Assembly: GCA_044239865.1 (NCBI GenBank)
Contig: JBIIAO010000001.1
Span: 310,001-374,000 of the forward strand
Origin: CAIZGX01 sp044239865
GTDB lineage: Bacteria > Bacteroidota > Bacteroidia > Flavobacteriales_D > Sanyastnellaceae
Direction of reading: 5' to 3'
DNA length: 64,000 nucleotides
Position numbers and translations under genes: made by a program. The notes below the pieces were generated by a model. That model saw nothing but the letters and a program-made list of their open reading frames with translations, did not search any database and was not told the DNA's origin. Positions 38,657 through 47,694 of this stretch are shown one piece after another. The first letter of the stretch is position 1; each line of letters begins with the position of its first letter.

Positions 38657-39663
38657 TGCAGAATCTTAAAAATTAATTCTCGCATAATGTCGCCATGCGA
38701 CATACTGTTTCCTTTTAATCCTTTCAACTGCTCATCTGCATCTCTGAAGTATTTGATGATGCGTTCAGATTTTCCTGGCGAGTAATTACGTTCGCCATCT
38801 TTAAAATTTTGAGCAGCGTAATAATTCACTCCAAGTTCTTTGTACGCTTCGTCTTTGTTTGTGCTGTTCTGTATAACGCAGAGCTTAGCAAAAAAACCAT
38901 AAAGGGCAGGAATGATTTGAAAGAGGGGATGGTCTTTCGGATTCTTTTCGAAAAAGTTGATGATTTGATTCGCTTTCATCACATCTTTACGAATGAGTGC
39001 TGTTTGCAATTCCCAAACGTTGAAGTCTTTGGAAATTCCAATATGATCTTGAATAATCTGAGTGGTAATTTCATCGCCTGGATTCAAGACAATACTAAGT
39101 TTTGCAATTTCATTGGTCAGTTTATGAAGGTCAGATCCTAAATAATCTGCAAGCAACTGAGTGGCCGTCCCTCGAATAACAAGACCTTGATCTTTGGTAA
39201 TGTTTTGAACCCAAGTAGGCAATTGATTTTCCTTAATGGGAGTAGATTCATATGTCTTGGCCTTGCTTTTTAATGTTTTAAAGAGTGAAGATCTGCCGTC
39301 TACTTTTCCATTTTTATGACAAAACGCCAAGACAGTGCTTTGAGTGGGTGTGTCTAAATAATTTAAAAGACACTTGTACAGTTCTTCTTTTTTCCAACAT
39401 TTTAAATCTTGCGCTTCGCGAACAATGATCACCTGCTTGTTTCCCATCATTGGGAAACTCTTTGCCATGGACACGATGGAATCGAGGTTAGAATCTTTTC
39501 CGTAACAAACAGTTAGACCAAAGGCCTTTTCGCTTTCATCGAGGATTTTATTTTCGATGGCGTCTGCAATAAGATCTATGAAGAACGCCTCTTCGCCGTG
39601 CAAAAGATAGACAGGGGCCGGATTGCCCATTTGAATGTCACGAATGATTAGCGAATGTTCCAT
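38653..39663 (-). CDS. holA: DNA polymerase III subunit delta
   Basis: The delta subunit opens the sliding clamp within the clamp-loader complex. The order of segments is family-like: VYLLHGEEAFFIDLI near the N-terminus, a degenerate AAA+ core (KQVIIVREAQDLK), and the helical collar ending near GNSMSHGDIMRELIFK. From the ATG at 39663 it has 336 residues; the frame opens one TTG codon set earlier at 39672. A GATATTTG box (one mismatch) ends 7 nt before the ATG. It is convergent with the hydrolase gene and divergent from the HsdR_N-domain gene. Confidence 0.88.
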   Translation of the reverse strand: MEHSLIIRDIQMGNPAPVYLLHGEEAFFIDLIADAIENKILDESEKAFGLTVCYGKDSNLDSIVSMAKSFPMMGNKQVIIVREAQDLKCWKKEELYKCLLNYLDTPTQSTVLAFCHKNGKVDGRSSLFKTLKSKAKTYESTPIKENQLPTWVQNITKDQGLVIRGTATQLLADYLGSDLHKLTNEIAKLSIVLNPGDEITTQIIQDHIGISKDFNVWELQTALIRKDVMKANQIINFFEKNPKDHPLFQIIPALYGFFAKLCVIQNSTNKDEAYKELGVNYYAAQNFKDGERNYSPGKSERIIKYFRDADEQLKGLKGNSMSHGDIMRELIFKILH

Positions 39664-39747
39664 GTCTTGCAAATATCGTGAATAGTCTTGTCGCAGCGCA
39701 ACATTTCAATCTTGAAAAATATACACTAATTTGCACAACCGAATTTT

Positions 39748-40197
39748 ATGCTCAATTTCCATTTTCCCTCTTATTCGTTCCGCATTCGCGGTGAAGCTTC
39801 TCGCGAGGTTTGGGACCTTGTTCGTAACAAATGGGTTGCGCTAACACCGGAGGAATTTGTTCGTCAGCACGCCATTCATTTTTTTATTCACGATTTGAAT
39901 TTCCCGAAGGGAAGAGTAGGTGTAGAAACCGAAGTTGTTTTTCACGGAATGAAACGAAGAGCCGATTTGGTATTGTACACGCGTGAAGCATTTCCTTTGC
40001 TCATTGCCGAATTCAAGGCGCCTACAGTGAAAATAGATGAGGCGGTGTTAAGTCAGACCTTGCGGTACAATTCCGTATTGAAGGCGCCATGGCTGTTCAT
40101 TTCAAATGGACACGAGCACGCGTTGTGTGAAGTAAACAGCGATACAGGAATGGGCAAATGGTATGCTGAAGCTTCCGGTTGGACGTTTATTCAATGA
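39748..40197 (+). CDS. HsdR N-terminal-like nuclease-fold protein (stand-alone)
   Basis: The 149-residue protein matches the small HSDR_N_2 family found across Bacteroidota. It has a PD-(D/E)xK-like core: GRVGVETEVV, RRADLVLY with the conserved Asp, and PLLIAEFKAPT giving the E-x-K pair. There are no hsdM or hsdS genes or helicase motor domains nearby, so it is not a restriction system. Its place beside holA is common in flavobacteria (from general knowledge), which hints at a housekeeping DNA role. Its stop is 3 nt from that of the convergent neighbour. Confidence 0.8.
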   Translation: MLNFHFPSYSFRIRGEASREVWDLVRNKWVALTPEEFVRQHAIHFFIHDLNFPKGRVGVETEVVFHGMKRRADLVLYTREAFPLLIAEFKAPTVKIDEAVLSQTLRYNSVLKAPWLFISNGHEHALCEVNSDTGMGKWYAEASGWTFIQ

Positions 40198-40200
40198 GTA

Positions 40201-40935
40201 TTATTTCTTTTTGCCGTTCGCACCGGGTAAGTTTACGGTGAGGTAGATATTCCAACTTCCGTAGTCTTCATTCTTGTATTTTCCTTCAGCAAAAATCTCT
40301 TTAGGAAAATAACGAACACCCAGGGCCAAGGTGCTGAAACTAAATTTAAGTGAAGAAGCGTATTGCCATGTGTTGAATCCTGTTGGATTGTTTTCAATGC
40401 GTTTCAATTTGACATCGTCGTTTTTTCTCACTCCGATATATCGGGCATTCAGAAAATAATAGCTCTCCAAAGCCCATTCAACATAGCTGCTGGTTTGGCT
40501 GCCTTGTTTCAAGATGTATTTACGCAATCTAATTTGAGCGTTGAATGCATTGGAGCTGTACTTCGCTCGATTCCAACTGCTGTCTGGTTCAAAAGACTGA
40601 ATGGGGTATTTCGAATTCAAGCGTTGCGTTCTTCGGTAATAACTTGCGCCAAAGACGAGAGATGACATTTTAGCAATGTCTTTTTTGAAGGTATATCCGC
40701 AGGAAAAGCTTCTGCCCAATTCAAGCTTTTCCTTTTTTGAGAGGTCTTTGTTGTTCGGAATGAAATTTCCAATTTCGTAATAGAAAGAAGAGTAATTGTC
40801 AATATTCACCCCTGTGAGTTTGTAGTCACGTGTTCTCTTCATAACAGAATCAATGGTAGACTCGAACAATACGGTTTGCCCTAATGAAAGAACAGACATT
40901 CCAACAGTGAATAGAAAAAGGAAAAGTTTTTTCAT
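40201..40935 (-). CDS. Outer-membrane beta-barrel-like protein, unknown function
   Basis: The protein has 244 residues, with a signal peptide ending near LSLGQ. The rest alternates hydrophobic and polar residues with many aromatic positions (CGYTF, VFGASYYRR, ALESYYFLNARYIGVRK, ALGVRYFP), as in small outer-membrane barrels. No named family is recognised. It begins inside the end of the subtilase gene (4-nt overlap), so the two are co-transcribed. Confidence 0.7.
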   Translation of the reverse strand: MKKLFLFLFTVGMSVLSLGQTVLFESTIDSVMKRTRDYKLTGVNIDNYSSFYYEIGNFIPNNKDLSKKEKLELGRSFSCGYTFKKDIAKMSSLVFGASYYRRTQRLNSKYPIQSFEPDSSWNRAKYSSNAFNAQIRLRKYILKQGSQTSSYVEWALESYYFLNARYIGVRKNDDVKLKRIENNPTGFNTWQYASSLKFSFSTLALGVRYFPKEIFAEGKYKNEDYGSWNIYLTVNLPGANGKKK

Positions 40936-42578
40936 GGCTGAGGAATGGATATTTCGAAGAAGTGACGATCGTATACCACTCGAAGTTTACAGCCGTTGAA
41001 TTCATCAGCCGGAATTGAGGCCAGAATTTTATTCAGCGGACGAGAGACGTTGTATTTAAACACTTCGCCCGTAGCTTTTACAAATTGAATGAAGGCAACA
41101 GGAGAAGAATAGTTTTCTTGAATTTCGCCGCCGTCTGTGCGGCAGATGGTCAGAAGACTGTTGCAATTCAACGTGTCTATTGCGCTGAACTGAACCGAAT
41201 AAACATTCGGTTTTTCTTTTTCTTCAGAAAAAAAATAACTCGCTTTCGGAATGCCGAAACCGTGTGCGTAATCGAAGTATGGAAAAAGAGAACCACTTTT
41301 TCTAATTTCAGACCAAACTTTTTCAGTGTCCCACTCCGGATGAAGTTGACGAACACATGCAGCGAATCCGCACACAAGTGGCGTTGCGAATGAAGTGCCT
41401 TGAATCCTTTTGTATTCGCCATCTTCGGGGTAAAGTAATTCTCCTGGTGCGCAAACGTCGGGTTTTAATCTTCCATCTGAGGTTGGACCAACTGAGCTGA
41501 AGCTGGAAACATATCCTGTAGTTGGATTAACAGAACCTACGGTTAAGATTCGTTCCGCGTCTGCAGGTGCTCCAATAATTTCCCAATCGTTTTGAAATTC
41601 ATTTCCTGCAGCATTGACTACCAAAATTCCTTTATCCATGGCTGTGTTAGCTGCTATGCTAATCTTACACGTTCTTCCATTTAAATCCTTTCGTTCATAA
41701 AGTTGATTTGTGAAACTTAGCGAAGAGTTCACCAAACTTGCACCTTTTTCATCGGCCCATTCTAAAGCTTGAATCCATTGAATATCGTTTAGAAATCGAA
41801 AGAATCCCATGTTCGGAGTTACCCGAGCAAGGAGATATTTTGCTTCCGTGGCCAATCCGAATTGAATGGAGTCGTTCCTTCCAGCTAAAAAAGTCAGGAC
41901 TTCGGTGCCATGAACCGAGTGTGAGTAAACCTCTTCCGTTTTATTTAAGAAATCTTTAGTGGCAATTATTTGATCGTTATAGAAGAGGTCAGCGAGCTGA
42001 TCGACATTATCGGCATTGGTGAATCCAGCATCGAATATCGCAATAATGGTATTCTTTCCGAAGATTTCCCTCGATATAAATTCGTTCGGTTGCAGCAAAT
42101 CAATTTGATTCTGGGCCTCCATTTTTTCGCTCGTGGGAATCGAAGAACTGTCGCAAAGAGATACGGGCCATTCAGCAGAAAGAAGCGAATGCTCTTGCAG
42201 CAACTCAATTTCTTGGACACACGGTAATTTCGAAATGATTTTCCAATTGTCTGATGTTGCAGAAACAATAAAGGCGTTCAGCCATCTGCTTGTCCCGAAG
42301 GTGCTGTCTGAATAGGTTTCAACCAAAGAAATATATTCTTCAGAGACAGGAACGTCTCTTTCATCCCATGCTATGTTTTGAAGAAATCGTCTTTCAATTG
42401 CAGCGGGAGTGAAATTGTTTTGAAAGGAATTGTCGTGAAGGCCTTTGTCTTTGAAAACAACATATCCCCATTGTTGCCCGCAGGCAATGTTTGTTAGACC
42501 AATGGAAAATGAAAGCAACAGGAAAAAGGGAATCGCAGGATTCCGCTTATTTTTGTTGGGATTTAAAAATGAATACAT
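40932..42578 (-). CDS. Exported S8-family (subtilisin-like) serine peptidase
   Basis: This is a secreted protease. The catalytic triad is intact: Asp183 in IIAIFDAGF, His223 in SVHGTEVL and Ser396 in [11 protein letters not shown]; the oxyanion Asn is in VVNAAGNEF (about 326). A signal sequence ends near NIACGQQ and could be either a lipoprotein signal or an ordinary one. An inhibitor-like prodomain covers about 35-130. There is no T9SS domain at the C-terminus. It has 548 residues. Its start codon (42578) overlaps the 5' end of the divergent threonine aldolase gene. It is followed by the barrel protein gene with a 4-nt overlap. Confidence 0.88.
   Translation of the reverse strand: MYSFLNPNKNKRNPAIPFFLLLSFSIGLTNIACGQQWGYVVFKDKGLHDNSFQNNFTPAAIERRFLQNIAWDERDVPVSEEYISLVETYSDSTFGTSRWLNAFIVSATSDNWKIISKLPCVQEIELLQEHSLLSAEWPVSLCDSSSIPTSEKMEAQNQIDLLQPNEFISREIFGKNTIIAIFDAGFTNADNVDQLADLFYNDQIIATKDFLNKTEEVYSHSVHGTEVLTFLAGRNDSIQFGLATEAKYLLARVTPNMGFFRFLNDIQWIQALEWADEKGASLVNSSLSFTNQLYERKDLNGRTCKISIAANTAMDKGILVVNAAGNEFQNDWEIIGAPADAERILTVGSVNPTTGYVSSFSSVGPTSDGRLKPDVCAPGELLYPEDGEYKRIQGTSFATPLVCGFAACVRQLHPEWDTEKVWSEIRKSGSLFPYFDYAHGFGIPKASYFFSEEKEKPNVYSVQFSAIDTLNCNSLLTICRTDGGEIQENYSSPVAFIQFVKATGEVFKYNVSRPLNKILASIPADEFNGCKLRVVYDRHFFEISIPQP
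42548..42555 (+). promoter_or_regulatory. Putative promoter -7 box for the threonine aldolase gene
   Basis: TATTTTTG matches TAnnTTTG exactly. It lies inside the first codons of the divergent subtilase gene. The predicted transcript starts near 42560, just before the ATG at 42569. Confidence 0.5.
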
Positions 42579-43654
42579 CTATGGCGAATATAATTGATTT
42601 ACGCAGTGACACGTTCACCGTTCCTTCAGACGAAATGAGAAAAGCAATGTTTGAAGCACAAGTGGGCGACGATGTGTTTGGGGAAGATCCAACTGTGAAT
42701 GCGTTAGAGACATACGCAGCGGAGTTGTTCGGCATGGAAGCCGCATTGTTTTGTGCCAGTGGAACACAATCAAATCAGATTGCCATTAACGTGCACACCC
42801 GCCCAGGAGATGAAGTCATCTGCAGCAACATAGCACACGTTTATATCTACGAAGGTGGAGGAATAGCATTGAATAGCGGAAGCTCTGTTCGTTTATTAGA
42901 CGGTCCACGTGGTATGTTCACGGCAGAACAGGTGAAGGCGAACATTAACAACAGAGCCGATGTTCACTTGCCTAATACATCATTGGTGTGCACGGAAGAT
43001 ACCGTGAACAAAGGCGGAGGAGCCATTTGGGATTTCAATGAAATTTTGAAAATTCAAGAAGTGTGTAAAGCGAATGGAATGGCTTTGCATTGCGACGGAG
43101 CAAGACTCTTCAATGCATTGGAAGAAACAAAGATGACTCCTGCTGAATACGCGAAGGCGTATGACTCTATTAGTATTTGTTTAAGCAAAGGACTTTCAGC
43201 TCCGGTTGGAAGTTTTTTAGTTGGTTCGAAAGAATTTATTTTGAAGGCGCGTCGCCGCAGAAAAACTATGGGCGGAGGAATGCGTCAAGCTGGGTTCCTT
43301 GCAGCAGCTGGTTTACACGGTATGCAGGTGGAGCGGTTCCGCTTGCATGAAGATCACGCGCATGCGAAAGCAATTGGAAATGTGTTGAGTGCAATGCCCT
43401 ATTGCGCCGAGATTATGCCGGTTGAAACGAACATTGTTATTTGGAGACCAACGAGTAATTCTTCGGCAGAGATGATTGAAAAATTAACTCCTTTGGGAAT
43501 CAAGTGTTTCCCTTTCGGACCGGTATGGCTTCGCTTTGTGTTTCACAGAAATGTTACTCCGCAACAAGTTCAGGAGCTGATAGAGAAGCTTCAGGGTTTG
43601 AAATTAAACGATGGAGATTTTAATTTCTTTTTTCAACGCTTTGAAGACTCTTAG
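42569..43654 (+). CDS. Low-specificity L-threonine aldolase
   Basis: This PLP enzyme splits threonine or allo-threonine into glycine and acetaldehyde. The opening [56 protein letters not shown] and the PLP lysine in [11 protein letters not shown] (about 207) identify it. Two ATGs are possible, at 42569 and 42581; the first is downstream of the promoter box and is taken here, giving 361 residues. The first start overlaps the divergent subtilase gene by 10 nt. The 3' end overlaps the antitoxin gene on the other strand by 51 nt. Confidence 0.9.
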   Translation: MNTSMANIIDLRSDTFTVPSDEMRKAMFEAQVGDDVFGEDPTVNALETYAAELFGMEAALFCASGTQSNQIAINVHTRPGDEVICSNIAHVYIYEGGGIALNSGSSVRLLDGPRGMFTAEQVKANINNRADVHLPNTSLVCTEDTVNKGGGAIWDFNEILKIQEVCKANGMALHCDGARLFNALEETKMTPAEYAKAYDSISICLSKGLSAPVGSFLVGSKEFILKARRRRKTMGGGMRQAGFLAAAGLHGMQVERFRLHEDHAHAKAIGNVLSAMPYCAEIMPVETNIVIWRPTSNSSAEMIEKLTPLGIKCFPFGPVWLRFVFHRNVTPQQVQELIEKLQGLKLNDGDFNFFFQRFEDS

Positions 43655-43939
43655 CAATGTTCCAACACGGACATCGGTGAAGTTGTTTTCAAGTTTTGAA
43701 ATTTGAGCTTTTTTCACGCCAATTAGATTGCCTAAATCTTCTTGACTGAGGTTTTGTTCTTCGCGCAGTGAGCGTATAGAGCTGCCCAATAGATCTAATC
43801 GCAAATCTTCTTCGAATTGTTTTCGTTTCGCTGTTTCTTTAGTTCCGATATAACGGTCTAGTGTTTCCTCAAGGGTTACCAGTTTCATTTTTTTCTTCGA
43901 AGTATTTTCTTCTGAGATTTTCGGCTTTTTGGATTTCAT
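43604..43939 (-). CDS. higA: HigA-type HTH antitoxin
   Basis: This is the DNA-binding antitoxin that neutralises the adjacent toxin and represses the operon. A C-terminal Xre-type helix-turn-helix is clear (about residues 55-105): [19 protein letters not shown] and [12 protein letters not shown]. The N-terminal half is charged and probably helical. The ATG at 43939 gives 111 residues and overlaps the toxin gene by 71 nt; the ATG at 43888 (MKLVTLEE) gives 94 residues and a 20-nt overlap and is equally plausible. The 3' end runs 51 nt into the threonine aldolase gene on the opposite strand. Confidence 0.85.
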   Translation of the reverse strand: MKSKKPKISEENTSKKKMKLVTLEETLDRYIGTKETAKRKQFEEDLRLDLLGSSIRSLREEQNLSQEDLGNLIGVKKAQISKLENNFTDVRVGTLLRVFKALKKEIKISIV

Positions 43940-44213
43940 TTTGTGGAGTTTTTTGAGTTGTTTTTATGAAGATTGTGCAAATGATAATGAGTGATTCGGA
44001 ACCGTCCCAAAATGCCAGAAGTCTGTAATAAGTATTCGAATAGAATGTTCGAAATTCCCAAATGTTGGTCGTTAGTTTTTTGAGTAGTTCTTGGTCAATG
44101 ACTTTAGTCGATTTCAATATGTTATAAAGAATCTTTTCCCGAGCTTTCTCGGGGATTAAGTCAAATTCATCTGAGACGTTGTCGAGAATTTTTACGTTGA
44201 ATCTTTGTTGCAT
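43869..44213 (-). CDS. higB: HigB/RelE-type toxin (Gp49-like)
   Basis: This is a predicted ribosome-dependent mRNA interferase of the RelE/HigB superfamily. The 114-residue protein shows the Gp49-like pattern: KKLTTNIWEFRTFYSNTYYRLLAFWD with the basic-aromatic active-site strand, then IIICTIFIKTTQKTP and a C-terminal helix [11 protein letters not shown]. Toxin-before-antitoxin order matches higBA loci. The upstream region carries two operator-like sites (44240-44253 and 44305-44318), and a degenerate TATTTTAG box at 44227-44234 next to the first. Confidence 0.87.
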   Translation of the reverse strand: MQQRFNVKILDNVSDEFDLIPEKAREKILYNILKSTKVIDQELLKKLTTNIWEFRTFYSNTYYRLLAFWDGSESLIIICTIFIKTTQKTPQNEIQKAENLRRKYFEEKNETGNP

Positions 44214-44239
44214 GTTGTTTCATTTTGCTAAAATAGTAA

Positions 44240-44253
44240 TTCCTTATAAGGAA
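44240..44253. promoter_or_regulatory. Operator-like palindrome O1 upstream of higBA
   Basis: TTCCTTATAAGGAA is a perfect 14-bp palindrome, flanked by further partial symmetry (AATAGTAA on one side, ACTATTAT on the other). It lies 27 nt from the higB start, overlapping where a promoter is expected, as autorepressed toxin-antitoxin operators usually do. Confidence 0.6.
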
Positions 44254-44304
44254 ACTATTATTTTTTGAAACAAATTTCAACACGAAAAGCGAAACAGGAA
44301 AGAT

Positions 44305-44318
44305 TTCCTTATTCGGAA
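44305..44318. promoter_or_regulatory. Operator-like site O2 upstream of higBA
   Basis: TTCCTTATTCGGAA matches the O1 palindrome at 12 of 14 positions. The two sites are 65 bp apart, close to six helical turns, so an antitoxin dimer on each would face the same side of the DNA. Confidence 0.45.
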
Positions 44319-44360
44319 ACGATTTGAAAAACTAGATTAAATGTGTCGAAAACGTAGATT

Positions 44361-45998
44361 TTACTCAACAGCCACACTCTTCTGAATCTGCATATCTTCC
44401 GACTGAATTCGCAAAGAATAAACGCCTGAAGGAACAATTACATTCACCAAAGTCGAAGTGCTTCCGGAAGCAATTCTTTCAGAATGAATTAATTTTCCAG
44501 AGATGTCATACAGACTCCATGATGCGTTTTTCAAAGCATTATGATTGATGGTGAATAGTCCATTCGATGGATTAGGGAATGCATTTATAGTGGCCATCTC
44601 CATTTCTTCAATGCCAACACAATCAGTGATTGTGAAAGTATAGGGATAGGTGCACGCATTGTCATCGGTGATAACCATGTTGTAAGATCCAATTCCAATT
44701 CCGGTTAATGGATTGGTTGCAGGAAGGGGCGTGCCTGTGCCGTCGGTCCAAGAAAATTCATACGGAGCAGTTGCACCAGCTAAATTCACTTCAATACTAG
44801 CGTCATTATTCACATCGCAACTCGGAAGAATTATGTTTGTTGTAACCATCCATGGCTCAGGTTGAACGATATCGAATGTTTCTGTATGAACTTCTCCGCA
44901 TCCTGCCGTTGCTGTTAATGTATAAGTCCCCGGATCTACGTTTTGCAAATATTGATTGGTAGACGTGAAACCATTTGGCCCAGTCCAAACCGAACTGAAG
45001 TTTGCACCCGCACCAACGCTATAAGGAAACACACTGCCATCTCCCGTTTCGCCTTTATCTAATGGACAGGAAATTCCGTTTACCAATGCATCCCAAGAAA
45101 TTGAGCTGCTGTATGTGTGCACCGACAATTCAATATCGCCAACCGATCCTTCCCACCCGTCGATTTGAATCAAATACATTTGACCCGCTTCTAAGCAAGA
45201 TGTGTAAGTTTGAGAAGCGTAAAGCTCTCCAGCCGAGCAACCGCCTATCATATCGTCATTTGAGCTAATCAATTCAAACGTCGAGAAATCCGCGCAATCT
45301 GTTACTTTGTAAATTGCTATTTGAGTATCTGTGCTCGTTCCAGGGTTACAAGTCGTCACTTCAAATGAAGTTGCATTGGTTGTTGGAATGAATTTCGCCC
45401 AGATTGAATTCGTAGAATTTCCTTCACACCAAAATCCGTATACCCCACAATCTATTCCGGCCGGAGCAAGTTCACCAAATCCAGCAATTGCATCTGTGTT
45501 ATTCAATGCCAATGAAGGGCCGTCGGCTGTAATTTCAATGGCGCTGCACGGACTGTCGTAGGCAGGCGCATTGCTGACGCCGATTGTAAATGTCCATGTG
45601 TTCCCGCTACCGCCTCCGCCGTATACGTGCGTCAAGGCTCCGTTTTCAAAGACTTCAATCACCAATCCCCCGTCGCCATAAGAATCGAGATAGATCAATT
45701 CATAATCTGTGTTATTCGTCAAACAAAAAGGTCCTTCAGTAACAACAATGTTGTCTGCATAGCCGTTTGCACTGTTCGCCGATTCGGTTCCGGCGCAGCC
45801 AACATTTAGATTCGCACCCTCTGCTATAGGCAGGTCTGTACATCCCGTTCCCGCTAGGTTTAACTGCCAATAGTTTTCATAGGCCCATGCATCGGTATGC
45901 ATAACGAATGTCACGGAAGTCTCGCCAGCAGGGCACTGCGCGTAACTGCTAATGGCAGTGAAAAGAATAAATGATGCGGCGAGTAAAAGAGATTTCAT
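44361..45998 (-). CDS. T9SS type A cargo protein with SprB-like repeats
   Basis: The secreted protein has 545 residues with a signal peptide ending near SSYA. Residues of about 20-145 form a beta domain with paired cysteines (TFVMHTDAWAYENYWQL onward). A second domain of about 150-300 resembles pre-peptidase-like folds (SIWAKFIPT, YLIQIDGWEGS). Then come SprB-type segments (VWTGPNGFTST and EFSWTDGTG), and the C-terminal 75 residues (NAFPNPSNGLF to QKSVAVE) are a type A sorting domain. The function is unknown; surface adhesion or recognition is the usual role of such proteins. An exact promoter box TACATTTG is at 46017-46024. Confidence 0.84.
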   Translation of the reverse strand: MKSLLLAASFILFTAISSYAQCPAGETSVTFVMHTDAWAYENYWQLNLAGTGCTDLPIAEGANLNVGCAGTESANSANGYADNIVVTEGPFCLTNNTDYELIYLDSYGDGGLVIEVFENGALTHVYGGGGSGNTWTFTIGVSNAPAYDSPCSAIEITADGPSLALNNTDAIAGFGELAPAGIDCGVYGFWCEGNSTNSIWAKFIPTTNATSFEVTTCNPGTSTDTQIAIYKVTDCADFSTFELISSNDDMIGGCSAGELYASQTYTSCLEAGQMYLIQIDGWEGSVGDIELSVHTYSSSISWDALVNGISCPLDKGETGDGSVFPYSVGAGANFSSVWTGPNGFTSTNQYLQNVDPGTYTLTATAGCGEVHTETFDIVQPEPWMVTTNIILPSCDVNNDASIEVNLAGATAPYEFSWTDGTGTPLPATNPLTGIGIGSYNMVITDDNACTYPYTFTITDCVGIEEMEMATINAFPNPSNGLFTINHNALKNASWSLYDISGKLIHSERIASGSTSTLVNVIVPSGVYSLRIQSEDMQIQKSVAVE

Positions 45999-46016
45999 GG
46001 CTCAGGATTAGTTCAT

Positions 46017-46024
46017 CAAATGTA
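46017..46024 (-). promoter_or_regulatory. Putative promoter -7 box for the T9SS cargo gene
   Basis: TACATTTG on the minus strand matches TAnnTTTG exactly. The predicted leader is about 14 nt to the ATG at 45998. Confidence 0.5.
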
Positions 46025-46099
46025 ACACGAACATGCGAAGTCTGAAAACTAAATCGCGAAAAGGCCTCGAATTCAGCGGTTCTGCTCTTACTTTGCATT

Positions 46100-47278
46100 A
46101 TGACAGATTATTTGAGTCCGGGCACCATTCAAGAGTTAATGGTTACTTCAATTAGTGAAGAAGGGGTTTTTGTTGGAAATGACCATGAGGAAATCCCTCT
46201 GAATAAAATTGATACCAAGGGTGTTGTATTGGGACAAACGCTGAAGATTTTCAGCTACTTCAACGACAGAAAAGAGTTAGAAGCCACGATTCAGTTGCCC
46301 GAAATTCAAGTGGGTGAAATGGGGATGTTTTCCATTTTAAATTCAAACGATTTAGGAGCTTTCATAAATATTGGTGTAGGCCGAGATGTGCTTATTCCGA
46401 AGAGAGAGCAAAGACAAGAATTAATGGCGAATCGCAGAGCGTTGATTATGCTTTGTTACGATTCTGCGAACCATAGACTTTTCGGGACGACAAAGATTTT
46501 CAATCATTTGAAAGAAGAACCCGATTTCAAACGCGGCGATGAAATTGAAATGACCATTTTCGAAAAATTGGAAGTGGGAAGGAAGGTGATTGTAAATGGA
46601 AAGTACCAAGGCATCATCTTCCAACAAGAAATCATGAGTCGCGTTTCTGAAGGTGATAAAGTGAAAGGATACGTGCGTAAGATTGAAGGGAAAGATGTGG
46701 TGGTGAGTATGCAGAAGGAAGGAGTTGATTTAATTGAAGATGCTGCTGCACGTTTGTTAGAGTTCTTGGAGAACAATGGCGGTTACATTCGTCTGAACGA
46801 TGACAGCGATCCTGACGAAATTAAAATTCGTCTTCGCATGTCCAAGAAGACATTCAAGAAAGCTGCTGGACTTTTATACAAGCGCGAGAAAGTAGACTTA
46901 ATGAAGTTCGGTGTGAAGTTGTTGACCGAAGGTCAGAAGCCAACGCCACGTGATATTGAAAATTGGAAGGACAAGCCAACAGATGATGTGCGTAAGCCAT
47001 ATACCGCAAAGAAATTACCTGTTCCGAACAGACGCATTGGAGATTCTTTTGGGAATCAAGAAAGCAAAGGATACAAAGAGGTAAGAGAAGGTGAGAGAAG
47101 GGAAGAGGAGGGAAGAGAAGAAGATATTGCGCGTGATGAACCACGTGCACCGAAAAAGGATGTTGGGACGAATGCTAACGGAAATGTTCCGTATACGTCT
47201 AAGAAGTCTAGATCTTCTTCTTCCAGTACTTCCAAACCTTCACGTCCTTCGGATCAGAACCGGGGCCCGCGTCGATAG
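46100..47278 (+). CDS. CvfB-like S1 RNA-binding protein with a basic, serine-rich tail
   Basis: The core of about 290 residues matches the CvfB family of multi-S1-domain proteins: LMVTSISEEGVFVG, FSILNSNDLGAFINIGVGRDVLIP, VNGKYQGIIFQ, GDKVKGYVRKIEGKDVVVSMQKEG and a winged-helix end LRMSKKTFKKAAGLLYK. CvfB proteins bind RNA and affect virulence or growth in other bacteria; the role here is not known. From about residue 300 a low-complexity tail follows, first charged (REGERREEEGREED) and then rich in Ser, Lys and Arg. The last 71 nt overlap a convergent gene. A TTACTTTG box (one mismatch) ends 5 nt before the ATG. Confidence 0.87.
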   Translation: MTDYLSPGTIQELMVTSISEEGVFVGNDHEEIPLNKIDTKGVVLGQTLKIFSYFNDRKELEATIQLPEIQVGEMGMFSILNSNDLGAFINIGVGRDVLIPKREQRQELMANRRALIMLCYDSANHRLFGTTKIFNHLKEEPDFKRGDEIEMTIFEKLEVGRKVIVNGKYQGIIFQQEIMSRVSEGDKVKGYVRKIEGKDVVVSMQKEGVDLIEDAAARLLEFLENNGGYIRLNDDSDPDEIKIRLRMSKKTFKKAAGLLYKREKVDLMKFGVKLLTEGQKPTPRDIENWKDKPTDDVRKPYTAKKLPVPNRRIGDSFGNQESKGYKEVREGERREEEGREEDIARDEPRAPKKDVGTNANGNVPYTSKKSRSSSSSTSKPSRPSDQNRGPRR

Positions 47279-47681
47279 TCGTTTCCAACTGTTCGTCTGA
47301 AAGGAAGCGATAAGTAATTCGCTTCGGGAAGTCGTGCGTTGGATATTCAAAAATCCATTCCGTTGAAGATGCTTTGGTGCAGGTGAAAGTTGTGCTTTTG
47401 TCTGCCTCCAATGGAGTAGCAATATAAACCCAATGATCATTGTCGTAAACAATAACCGAATGTTCGTTCGGTAATTCGTTCGTTCCGTATTCTTCGAAAT
47501 TCACGTTGTAAAATGAAAGGCCTTCAATAACCATTTCATCAGGCACCTTAGTCCATTCTTCTCTTCCGGTTAGTCCAACCCAGTTGCCCTGAAGTTTCAA
47601 TAAATAAGGAAGAAGATCGGTTTGCGCGAATGAATTCATTCCAACCGAAATAAAAAGTGCGATGAAGAGTAGCTTTTTCAT
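47208..47681 (-). CDS. Small exported protein, unknown function
   Basis: The protein has 157 residues with a signal peptide ending near SFAQ. The mature part begins LPYLLKLQGNWVGLTGREEWTKV, a pattern seen in small DUF6265-like lipocalin-fold proteins, and continues with NELPNEHSVIVYDNDHWVYIA and WIFEYPTHDFPKRITYRF. I cannot assign a function. It overlaps the 3' end of the CvfB-like gene by 71 nt on the opposite strand. Its ATG at 47681 lies 13 nt after the RlmI-like gene's stop, and a TATTTTAG box (one mismatch) precedes it. Confidence 0.75.
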   Translation of the reverse strand: MKKLLFIALFISVGMNSFAQTDLLPYLLKLQGNWVGLTGREEWTKVPDEMVIEGLSFYNVNFEEYGTNELPNEHSVIVYDNDHWVYIATPLEADKSTTFTCTKASSTEWIFEYPTHDFPKRITYRFLSDEQLETTIDAGPGSDPKDVKVWKYWKKKI

Positions 47682-47694
47682 GAAGTCTAAAATA

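Noticed and set aside
39748..40197. Remnant of a type I restriction-modification system
   Set aside because: The protein is complete as a small HSDR_N_2 family member, is flanked by holA and housekeeping genes, and no hsdM, hsdS or motor domain is nearby.
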